From Triplophysa rosa (lineage: Eukaryota > Chordata > Actinopteri > Cypriniformes > Nemacheilidae): 64,000 bases of DNA. The notes beneath the pieces are model-generated. The model did no database searches. It saw nothing but the letters and a program-made list of their open reading frames with translations, and had not been told where the DNA came from. Within the stretch, counting starts at the first letter, position 1. Each line of letters starts with the position of its first letter. The DNA is taken from the NCBI RefSeq assembly GCF_024868665.1, contig NC_079900.1, positions 23,307,039-23,371,038 of the forward strand, read 5' to 3'. This document shows, in pieces, positions 17,401 through 29,400 of the stretch. The position numbers and the translations under genes were made by a program.

Positions 17401-20400
17401 AATGAATGTATGTTCAATGCAGGTTTAGAGATTATGGCATTTTGCACATTTTCCTTAATTATATTGTTGTCAGACATTGTTATGCCGTTGCATAGATATG
17501 AAAAGACATGTTTATTTATTTGGTCTGCCAAAAACCATCAATTCATGATTTTAGGTATTTAATTGTCCGGACCTCGACTGGCAAGTAGGGTTTGTTTACT
17601 GGACCTCAAGCAATTTTAGTTGACGACTCCTGGCGTATAGTATGTATAGCCTATAGTTGTATGGTGTATAATGATATATGACCGTACCTGTCAGCATTTG
17701 AGACCTGTGATTGCGAACCGGACAGATCACCGCGATCGCGTGTCTCACATGTTACGAGAGTTTCCATGAGAAATAACAAAACGAGAGACTCCCGGCCAAA
17801 ACGACAGTGTTGGCAGGTATGGATTAGGGATGTGCTCTATGACTAATTTGACAGTCGTTTAAACGAAAGTTTTGTAACCGTTTTGTAATCCAAAAACTTT
17901 GCGTGGGGCCTATGTAATACATTTTAAAGACTAAAGAATGTAGGCTATTAATCAAACGGTTCATATCCAATATTTAATGTAGCTAAAACAGGCATATGTG
18001 TTCCACTTTCCTTACGTTATGATCATTAATATTTCTGCATTTGATGAGCCAACTCTTACTGGATCGTTTTAGCGGCTGCAAGAAGTGATGCGATGAGCAT
18101 TTGTTTGCTTTCGCTGGTCTGTGCCTGGGTTTAAAATATGTTGCCTATACAAAATCCATTTTATTTTCTCCTTTACAGTAAGTCTGTTTTTTCAGACTCT
18201 AATTTGATTACTATAATTTAATTGAACTTTTATATAAAATTTTAGTAAAAGTGCGTCTATTACACTGAAGTCATGAAACTTAAAATATTTAACAACAATT
18301 AATTAAAGCTTAAAAACGAATGTTTCATTATTCGTTTATTTAAATGATGTTGATTGAAAAAATATTGCTTTTTTAATTATGTCGCAATATACTGTAAGTA
18401 GCCTACAAGTTATAATTAGGGTAGGCCTATAGCATATCAACAAGATAGCCTACATTATATAATGTTTTTATTATTTATAAAGAGCAACGTGTGTAAACAA
18501 AAAGCGAATAGAAAGCAATGGACAAAAAGTACAGAACACATTTGATCTCGCGCAGAGCGAATGAAAAATCCGCTAATAAAGCATACTGCCCAAATTAGCT
18601 AATTTATAGAACATACAGATGCCATGTCATCTTCTGGTGTTGGTCCACTGTGTTTTCTGAGGTCCAAGGTCAACGCAGCCGTATACCAGCAAACCCGCCT
18701 GACCTTAACCCCATAGAAAATCTATGGGGTATTGTGAAGAGGAAGATGCGATATGCCAGACCCAACAATGCAGAAGAGCTGAAGGCCACTATCAGAGCAA
18801 CCTGGGCTCTCATAACACCTGAGCAGTATGGAGGACTAAACCTGCAAAAATTATAAATAAATAAATGTATAAATAAATAAATATGTAAACGAATAAATGT
18901 AATAATATGAAAATAAATAAAGGAATGAATGGTTTGATAAAAGAAAATAATTCGTTTTAGCTATTATTGATCTTAGCTTTAACTTTTCTTTTCATTTTTT
19001 AAATTGATTTATTATTTTTTGTGTCCATTTTTTAATTATTTTTAATTATTATTATTTTTTATTTTTAGATTATTTTATTTATCATTACCTTTTATTTTTA
19101 CATTTATTTATAAGTTTATTTATTTTTATATTTATTTATTATCGCATGTATTTATTTCCACTTTTTTTTATTTATTCTTGAATTTATTCTTACTTTTCTG
19201 TGTCTTGTATGATAATTAGATGGGTTGGTCTTGCCTACTATTGGTTCAGCGTAGATTGAAGCGTTTGATCGATTACTCTTGATTTGTTTTGGACTAACGT
19301 CACGTCACTCACTGATCGTTTGCTTCGTGTATAACGTTAACTATGGCGGGTGCACAATTAGCTAGAGAGTTACTGCATTTAGCCAATGAAGTCGATAACC
19401 ATGCATCAAATGACTATGTGTCATTCAGATTAGATGCATTTATTGATGATTTATTACAGATTGACGGCGAGATAAATGATAAAGTTCTTCCTCAGTTGTT
19501 AGCCTCTTTGCAGCACATTCAAAGTCTGTGCGAGTCAGAGGGTGCTATGGTGGTGTTACAGTTCAACTGGTGAAAATCATAAAGCACAAAATGTAATAAG
19601 TTTTAACTACACAGATGAGCTTGTAAACCGAAGTCGCAAGCTAACGCTTTGTCAAAGTGATAGTTATAAGCAGCCTTTCGGTTAGAAAAAGCATAAAGAT
19701 TTAATGTAACATGATGTAACAATGTAAATGAATTGAGACATAGTGAACTTAAGTCACAAGTTAACACGGTAGTAATGAGCATCCTTCTTTCACTACAGGG
19801 GCCATCAAATGGAAACCATTCCTTCTAAAACGACGTGGTTACTAAACGGTACTCGTAAACTACATTTCATAAGAGATAAATAACACAGAGGTCACAAGTT
19901 AAGACGGCATATTCCCTTGATTCATCCAGCTGCATATTGTTGTGTGACATCTTGATATTATTGCAAAGATCCGCAGCAGCTAGCCTCGCGAAATAGCTTA
20001 GTGTGATTGTTACCGTAGTGACACGCTGCCTCGCTTTATTGCATGGGTACGAATCCTGTGTCAAATCGCTTTATTTATTTTTTTCACCTCGCTTCAGCCG
20101 TTACGGGCGATCATACCAATAATTTGCAATCTTAACAAGAATGTCAAAATCATGTAACAAGAAAGTCTGTGTTTATTAGACATCTTAATATCAAGTCGTC
20201 TTGTGCTTTCAGAATCGACGAATCTGCTGAGGTCGTTCATGCACCTCTTTGGCAGAGGACCTGTAACCGGAACTTGGTCACCACCTTAGCACCCCCTGAC
20301 TCGCACAGATTTTGAAGAACTTTGTCATTTATCTCGCCGTCAATCTGTAATAAAACATCAATAAGTGCACCTAATCTAAATGACACACAGTCATTTGATG

Positions 20401-23400
20401 CATGGTTATCAACTTCATTGGCTAAATGCTGTAACTCTCTAGCTAATTGTGCGCCCGCCATAGTTACTTAACGTTATACACGAAGCAAACGATCAGTGAG
20501 TGACGTGACGTTAGTCCAAAACAAGTCAAGAGTAATCGATCAAACGCTTCAATCTACGATGAACCAATAGTAGGCAAGACCAACCCATCTAATTATCATA
20601 CAAGACACAGAAAAGTAAGAATAAATTCAAGAATAAATAAATAAAAGTGGAAATAAATACATGCGATAATAAATAAATATAAAAATAAATAAACGTATAA
20701 ATAAATAAATGTAAAAATAAAAGGAAATGATAAATAAAATAATCTAAGAATAAAAAATAATAATAAAAAATGGACACAAAAAATAATAAATCAATTTAAA
20801 AAATGAAAAGAAAAGTTAAAGCTAAGATCAATATTAGCTAAAACGAATTATTTTGTTTTATCAAACCATTCATTCCTTTATTTATTTTCATATTTTACAT
20901 TTATTCGTTTATATATTTATTTATTTATACATTTATTTATTTATAATTTTTGCAGGTTTAGTCCTCCATAGAGCAGTGCCACAGACTGATCGACTCCATG
21001 CCACGCCGCATTGCTGCAGTAATTCAGGCAAAAGGAGCCCCAACTAAGTATTGAGTGCTGTACATGCTCATACTTTTCATGTTCATACTTTTCAGTTGGC
21101 CAAGATTTCTAAAAATCCTTTCTTTGTATTGGTCTTAAGTAATATTCTAATTTTCTGAGATACTGAATTTGGGATTTTCATTAGTTGTCAGTTATAATCA
21201 TCAAATTAAAAGAAATAAACATTTGAAATATATCAGTCTGTGTGTAATGAATGAATATAATATACAAGTTTCACTTTTTGAATGGAATTAGTGAAATAAA
21301 TCAACTTTTTGATGATATTCTAATTATATGACCAGCACCTGTACATATACACTCGAGTCCGATGTGATTATGATGTTAATATTATTTTACATGTTCTTGT
21401 TGAGGAAATGCAAGCATTATGCTCGGATGAAAGTCGGCTCAATGTTTGTGAACAATAACTCCGTCTGAGGAATCTGCGCAAACTCTGCAGGGCACACAGA
21501 TAACAGTGCTAAGCGATCATGTTTATTCAAGTGCTTTTTTGTGATAAACATTATAATCAAAGAAATTTCAAAGTTCTGTGAATCTAGAAGCTGAGACATT
21601 CTCATCTCAGTTTTATTGAGTGTGCTCAAGATGCATTCACCGCATTTACAGCTCATTCTGCCATCAAATAACGTAAATCTGTCTTTCATGCATTTTAAAT
21701 ATGAACATATTGATAATTATTATAAGTAATGTTAACATAACTGTATTGTAGCTTTAGATCATTATCTTCTTTTTCGTTTTATGCCTGCATTCCACGCTTC
21801 CGTCCGCATTTTCCCATCGCGCCAAAAAGAACACGATACAGTATGGTTACGCATGGCTAGGATGGGCGATATGGCCCTAAAATTCTATCACGATAATTCC
21901 TGGTATTTCTTGCGATAACGATAAAAATGACGATATATTCATAACGTCATCCACCGCTGTTTTTTGCGTCAAGTGATAGTAGCTGCATGTAGTCTAGACC
22001 CTCAGAAAAACAAATATTATCAAAAAGTAAAACTTACCCCAAATCAAACAGCTCCTAAAATATACCTACAGTATTTTTGTAAATATAAAATGTAATAGTG
22101 AGATTCGACTTCAAAAGGTTGTAGTAAAGAAAAGTTAAATGAACTAAAGCTCAATAAACACATAATGTCATACCTAAAACTGTATATATTCTATTGTTGG
22201 GTGGAAACGATCGATCGCATCATGCTGTCAATCACTCTCTCTTGAACTGTGTGAACCTTCTCTTCTCACAGCAACATACACTGAATCTGTCTATGACTCG
22301 CGCTACAGAAAGAGAACAGAAAAATTGCGGATAAAAGAAATCTAATTAAATAATCCATGCTTTTATACGCTCATAAACGTATTTAAAATAACGTATACAA
22401 ACTCGCATTTGTACTGTATGTGAACAGGCAGCAGTGCTGTGTCGCTATGAAAGCACATGTGGGCGCGAGCTGCGTACGAGACGCTCCGTTCATCATGTAT
22501 ATAACAGGCAAGAAATCATACTAAACTATTTGCGCACGCGCGCATAACATCTAACGAATGTTTAAATAAATACTTTTAGCCAAACTAAATGTTGTGGTGT
22601 AACGCATTATGACTATCAACGAATTATTAACAAACGAATGAAATAAAACGAAAGTGAAACTAAACATTAACTCGGATGCATCTACAGTGCCAACCTAAAC
22701 GAGATTTAGAGCTTTAGTGCAATCTCTTTCTCAGCTTCACGTCCGCCCTCCGCTATACCCGTTTTCACTTCACATATGAGCTGTGAATGGGTCTCACAAA
22801 GAAATACGTCATCAACTAGAATTTATCGTTTATATCGCGGGAAGACTAATTCCTATCGTGTGGGGAATTTCTACCGGTATATCGCAAACGATATAATATC
22901 GCCCATGCCTACGCATGGCTCAGTGAAATTATTGTTTTGCCACTTTGATATGACATAGTTTGCGTAAAACCTACCCGTTTCCTTCAAAACAGCCCAACAA
23001 CTCGTCTTTCAAGGGGTCATTTCTGAGCGTGCTGCAATTGGCATGATGGAAACGCATGCTAGATCTGACCTAAAATTAAAACATTTCGTTCCTGATACAC
23101 TTTTAAAGACTAGTAAGTGATTTAAACGTTTTTTAAGCGAAACATTAAAATGGAAGTCATTTAAATTATAACATTTTGTGTAATTTTTTCGCGTAATCGA
23201 CTGTTGTTTTCAATGTCGACTAGTAGGAGCTTACCGTTTAAATGACTAGTCGATCAGTCTCGCACATCCCTAGTATGGATATGACCCAGCACCCGAAATG
23301 ATATCAAAACACTTCAACACAGCCTCCATTATTTGCAACCGGTGGATAAAACCTTGAAAAATGAATAATGAGCCCGACAAATCACAGAGATGCTGATTCG

Positions 23401-26400
23401 CACGGGACTAATATTATCACAGGACCTCAGTGTTCGTCAAAATATGGTAGGTAATTTGCGGGGGAATTTTTACTTTACAAATTACAGACATGGCCGATTC
23501 GCACGGGATTAAGATCACAGACAACCTCTGCAATTATTACAAATGACTAGAGGTCCCCAGGTAATACTAATCCCGTGCGAATAGCGCTTTGACAGGATCC
23601 TAAAATAGAGCCTCATAAGTGATAGATTACAGATGAATAAATTGAAAAAGAAGAATCTTAAAAATATGCATCTTGCTCTGTGGTGGGACAAAAACAGCTC
23701 AACACAACCCTGACAGTGGCCATTGTGGTACTGGAAATATATAACTAGCGAGGGAGAAATAATACAAGCATTCCCACCACTTCCTGCTGCCGCACAACAG
23801 TCTTTACCAGGCCATAAAAACACATGGATTGTGTAAACAATAGGCCCACTGAACAACCAGCAGCCCGAGACCAGAACCAGATGATGCAGCACCGACGGCT
23901 GAACTAACTGCTTTGTTATAAAATCAAACATGCTCCCTATGTAGGCAGCATTAAGTAAGCACACTCCCGTGAAGGCTTTTCATAGAGGGCTAGGCAATAT
24001 GATGATGGCATCACAAAAATAATCTATTCCAGAGAATGAAATCCCATAATGCATTGCAACACACACACGCACACACAGTATAATTATACAAAATTATTAT
24101 AAGTGTTTTCGTGTTTTGTGAAACTGTGACGCTTGATGATGTTACACACATGTTCATCACATAGTTTTAATACTATGTTCAAGACACCTCGGAAGTGGGA
24201 TATTTCCCAACGAAAACGCGAAATTAACGTCTGGATATACTAACATTAAAAGTACTTAGTAACATTAATGTTAGCACATATATAACATGTTGAATATGTT
24301 AATTAGTAGCATTAAAACATTCCAAGTATCTTTTAACATTAAAATAGCACCGTTCCATTAATTATTTCAGAGTTGAAGTGGGAATTTCGAGTGCGTGAAG
24401 GCAGCAAAAATTGCAACTTCAGAGCCGTTTTGATTTTACTCTCTGAACATTACAAACAGCTTATTGCCCAATAAAGCCATTGTCATTTACATATTTTCTG
24501 TTTCTGTTGTCAGTTCTGTTTTATAACCAAGACACATCATCGCGAAACACCACGGATTTGCATCACTACATATAGTCCCCGCCTACGTTTTGCTAGGACT
24601 GCCCGCGAAAACTTCACTCTTCTCCCCCAAACACTGTAGCTCGTGAGCCTCATTCGCGGTAGACCAATCACAGCAGACTAGACTATCTGACCAATCACAT
24701 CAGAGTAGGCTAGCAGAAAGTAGGGGATTAGACGGATGATTCCTCGAACAAATCATATGAGAGTCAGTCAAGAAGTAAGGTAATAACAACTGCCTATTAT
24801 AACTAGGGATGTAACGATTCACCGTGAGCCGGTTGAAAATCGGTTATAATGAGTGACGATTCAAATCGGTTGAGGTGTGAACTGAATCGCAATACATTTT
24901 TTGAACAGCAGGGGCCGCTATTTTCACTGCAAATCTAAACGTGGACATGCTGATATTTCTTAAATGCAAAAAAATCCAAGAAAAGCTCAGACAGTATTAG
25001 TTTGTTTATATTAAAGAGACTTTTTCTATTATTAATTTGTTATAAAATTGCAGTTTAGTTTTGTTATTTGAAATAAAACATTATTTTATTTAGTGTTGTC
25101 ACGGTACCAAAATTTCAGTAGTCGGTACCAATACCAGTAAAATTCCACGGTTCTCGGTACCAATTTCGGTACCAAAGCAAAACACCAGTACATGCTAATT
25201 GAAACACAATTTTATTAATAAAGCTCATTGTTAATATAAATGTATAGAAAGCAATGCCATTTTGTATACATGAAGTATAAGTTAATTGTTGCTGAAACGG
25301 TTGTGTGCTCACTGGGGTCTTTCATGCTGATGAACATCCTCCTCAGTCTGCTGCTGTATAAGACAAATAGAATAAACTTCAGTAAGTCAACTGACTGAAC
25401 AAACATGCATAATGCAATATTAAATCAAACATCAGTTTTTATACTGCATTTACACAAGATTACTTACATTAAGGTAACTGTATATTAAAATAATAAATGC
25501 AATAGATATATTTTTCTTTAGTTTAAATGTGGCTTTTTAAACCTAATAGAGTTATCCATCCAAGACATACACATTGCTAGTCATACAGTTAGTATGATAG
25601 GCCTAAATAAAATAGGTAATGTAAACCCCATCCTGTCCTCCCATTAATTTTACTCCATTACAGTTATAAAAGCATTAAATGGTTAATAAGGACACTTGAC
25701 TGGGTTAGCATTGGCGCTAACAAATTAACACGCAAACAGGGATGTTTATTTTGACCTAACCTTTAACTTAACATGCTACAACATTCATAATGCAAACGCG
25801 AACATAATTTGAAACTTACCGCTTGAACTTGTTAACTTAAATCCGGATGCTTCCTCGTTTCACCACAAAACTCTTTTCGTTTTCTTCGTGATATGACTTT
25901 AATCTGAAGTATTTCTGTGCGCATCTCTTGTGGATCGGAGCCGCGCTTATCCGCTCATCACGTCTTGTTGCGTCTATGAAAAGTTTCCGACTGACAACCT
26001 GTCAGACAGAGCATCAGTACCCGGTTGACCCGGTACGTCGGGACTACCGGGTCTTGTGAAAATTAGGTACCGACAACTTTTTTATTTTTAGGTACCGACT
26101 TGGACCCGAAGTACCGGTACTTTTGACAACACTAATTTTATTATACGTGAAGCATTTAAGAAATAATGCAAGGGAAGTTGTTCATTTCTAATTTGTTTCA
26201 ACTCATTTTGTAAAAATAAACCGTGAGTAAATCGTGAATAAATCGCATCGTGAGATCAGAATCGTGACTCGCATCGCATCGTGAGCTGAGTGAATCGTTA
26301 CATCCCTAATTATAACAAAATAATAGTCTTTTTACACCTTGTATGTACATAAACTTGTTGTTGGACACTACATAAAACAAAATAGGACCTTAAAAATCAA

Positions 26401-29400
26401 GGAATATTTACTCTTTAATCCTTTATGAGGTTTCAGTTCAGGAAGCAAGAAAGCTTAGAGCTTCCTTGAAGCATAAGGGTATTGCATAAGGTTTACCAGC
26501 AGAGAAGGCAACATAAACAACAGCTGTCTGCACAGTACAGTACCTTCCACCAGTTATACATTTAAAGGAGAAAAATAAAAATGAGAAAGACCTCCTGACA
26601 GGTGAGATGCTTGAGGAGTTGTTGTCAGTTTGTTGGGTGTAGCACGAGTCACGCTGACATAACATGACCTGCATCAGTTCGTGCCTTCAGTCTCCGAGAC
26701 CAAACGCAGCAAAATCAATGGCCTCTTTCATCACACCGAGACCGAGACAGGTCAAAGCGGCATGCGCTGTGCTGAGACTGTGGAGTATTTCGTACATCTC
26801 TTGTATAGTGCAGAAACTCCACAAGTAGCTCAACGTTTAACTAGTTAGGCAGTAGACTTCCATCTAGGCACCTGTTCTGCACACCAATAATAATCCAGAA
26901 GTCTCATCCCAAAAGGGGCAAACTAAATACTGCTTAATTCATTCCAATACTCAATAAATAGAGTTCAACAACCGTCAATTCTATACATTCTTATCGCGAT
27001 ACCACTAAATCCTATTGTTATCGAGCTGGCTGCGATATGCAATGTGTCTATATTTTTTAATGCGTAGCTTGTCCGTGAAGCATGGCTCTGGGATCAGTAG
27101 GAAATGCTGCTCGATCTAAAAGCAGTGCGAGTTTGAGTCGCTTATAATGTGCATTTGAAAAAGCAACACCTGTCAAACATGATCATTATAAATATACTTT
27201 ATTATCATAAAAATACCTGATGAGGCTTGAGTAACAGTGATAAAAAGATGTCCATAGGCATTTCCTAGATTCTAGAACATGTTACGGTCTTCTTCTGCAG
27301 TGCGTATTTGGAGTTTCTGCACGAGAGCGCCCTCTGGCTATCCGATGCAGCAGCATTTTCCCGTACTTCACTCAAAAGTTGTGCATAAATCACGTAATAT
27401 TTATCGTCGGTTTATCGTGACAGCCCTGCTTTGATGGATGACAAATGTACCTCCAGTTTCTAATTTGGTGATTCTAAGGACAACCACTGCCACGAGGAGA
27501 CCCTCAGGAGACCCTGTGGCTGACTGGCACACATGCTGGGCTGTACACTTGGAGGGTTACATCTAATAAACACTAGCTACTGACACAAAATACTTTTTTT
27601 TAATCCGTCTATGCAGCATTCCTGAATGAGTGGGACACAATTTTACGGCCGTATAATCTGCAGTATGGTGCCCAACAGCATGTCCATCTACAGTACAGGA
27701 ATAAGTGAAAGAGATGCATGGAGGAGTGCCACATTCCCATGAGGACCAATTAGGACAGGAAATGCAGGAAAGCATTCAAGCAAACATGTGCAACATGCCA
27801 CAGCGGGTTTCTCAGGAGCTCTTCAAGATTGCAAATATGGCGACATATTACGAAGTTGTGAAGTATTTTTCTGGTGATAGAAAATGTACCAAAACGTTGA
27901 CTAATGTGATGACTTGAATGTCTTTTTATTGGCCTGTGAGAATATTCTAATAGTATTTTAACATTTAAAATGCAGACAGGTTTATTTAAAAATGCAATTT
28001 AATTATTACCTTGTAACTGCTTGTTTCAATTGATTTATTTAAAGCGCTAATTTTGGGGTAAAAATAATCAGAAATCAATTACTGAGTAAATACATAGACA
28101 GATCAGTGTTCAAAACGTTTGTCTTATCTTACCCTGATTCACAACGGTAAGCTTATAATAATGACTTATAATTTGCGCTGTCGGGTCGCCCCATGCAGGA
28201 AAGTTGAATTTGGGAGAGTACCTCTTTGCGTCTTTACATCACGTCCGTAAACACAAAGGAGAGGAACCGGCTAGTTTATCACATGTGTGTGGATGGCACT
28301 GCAGTGGCACTGTGTTGTTCATTCTTATAACAGTCGCTTGGAATTTAAATCATCATCTAGATGGCCATGTTTAAAAGCGATCATCTGGGGAATCATTTGT
28401 TGTTAATAACAAAGTAACCTCGCGCTCAGGAGAGCTAAAGTTACAGCTTCGTGCTAATATCGACAGGGATTTTTAGAGTTGGCTCCGACATCTGAAAGGA
28501 TTGCATTAACAGGTAAGACAGTCGAAGTCTCTAATATTTTTTAAAAGTCTTTGTTTCATGTAGGGCTGTCAAAAGATTAATCGCGATTAATCGCATCCAG
28601 AATAAAAGTTTGTGTTTACATAATATATGTATATGTACTGTGCATATTAATTTTGTATTTATAAATACAAACACATACACAAGTATACATATTTAGGAAA
28701 TATTTACATGTATTTATTTATATTTACCAATAATTGAAATTATATATAAATGTTTATTAATATTTAGATTTTTCTTAAATATATGCATGGATGTGTATGT
28801 GTTATTAAATACATAATTATTATGCACAGTAAACAGATAAATATTATGTAAACACAAACTTTTATTCTGGATGCGATTAATCGCGATTAATCTTTTGACA
28901 GCCCTAGTTTCATGTAGTCAGAACGAAAGCGGCAGATATTGTATGTGTTCAGACGACACGTTTCAGATATATTACTTGTAGGACGTAAGGTAGGCAGTAT
29001 TTTCCATGTTATTTAGAGTTTTTGTCTACATCAGGCGCAACGCGATATTAAACGCTACACTTGATTCTATATTAGTGATGTTTTTTAATGTTTAGCATTG
29101 TATCTGGTATAGACCAGGGCTGGGCAAAAAAAAAAAAATCGAAAAATCGATTAATCGTTTTTTTTAACGGATCAATTCAATATCGATTCTCAAAAGCTGT
29201 GAATCGATTTTTTTTCTTTCATATTTACGCAAGCACTGAACATTCATTTACGTTAATGTTATTGCTACTACTATCCACTAGATGTCACTTTTCTTTTTAC
29301 AACTGATGGATGTTACAACAGGGAGTATCCTTCATTCATTGCTTAATTAACATGGGATCCGGGTCATGGAATTTAACATCACCTTCATATAAAAGGCAGC

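Larger units (their letters stand above)
18827..20970. mobile_element. Foldback DNA transposon, copy 1 (2,144 bp)
   Basis: Ends TATGGAGGACTAAACCTGC... and its inverse CCTCCATA are flanked by a perfect 6-bp duplication GAGCAG (18821-18826 and 20971-20976). The empty site is recoverable because the flanks join into an intact Tc1 reading frame. About 750 bases at each end form an inverted repeat: an AT-rich outer part of AAATAAATA-like units, a conserved promoter-like block, then an ORF beginning [10 protein letters not shown] in each arm, both reading inward. The arms diverge after the ORFs. The centre holds a tRNA-like segment. The 6-bp duplication fits IS3EU- or Dada-like groups but the family is not established. 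Confidence 0.88.
18632..21341 (+). pseudogene. Tc1/mariner transposase remnant, split by a foldback insertion
   Basis: The left part (about 18640-18826) encodes [12 protein letters not shown], then after an internal deletion [20 protein letters not shown] and a helical tail, the classic Tc1 DDE C-terminal block. The frame is interrupted exactly at GAGCAG and resumes at 20971 with [20 protein letters not shown], stopping at 21054. The right inverted terminal repeat ends near 21341 (GACCAGCACCTG) beside TA. The N-terminal DNA-binding half and left end are absent. Confidence 0.85.
17825..23272. mobile_element. hAT element interrupted by Tc1, foldback and hAT insertions
   Basis: Ends TAGGGATGTGC and GCACATCCCTA carry a perfect 8-bp duplication GTATGGAT (17817-17824 and 23273-23280). 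Sub-terminal GACTAGTCGA-type repeats are present near the right end. Its own sequence is split by a Tc1 remnant (containing the 18827-20970 foldback) and by the hAT MITE 21858-22911. No transposase frame remains. Confidence 0.82.
16334..23590. mobile_element. Outer DNA transposon, host of a multi-level nest
   Basis: Ends AAAGCCCTATTCGCACGGG and its near-perfect inverse (reverse complement AAAGCGCTATTCGCACGGG) bound 7.26 kb. Further copies of ATTCGCACG lie internally at about 16426, 23393 and 23491. The element is non-coding and filled by two hAT insertions (16500-17632 and 17825-23272). No clean target duplication was seen at its own ends, so the family is unassigned. Confidence 0.65.

Noticed and set aside
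20589..21047. Hydrophobic Tyr/Phe/Ile-rich ORFs that look like membrane proteins (also near 48896 and 50406)
   Set aside because: They are translations of AAATAAATA-type low-complexity arms of the foldback element.
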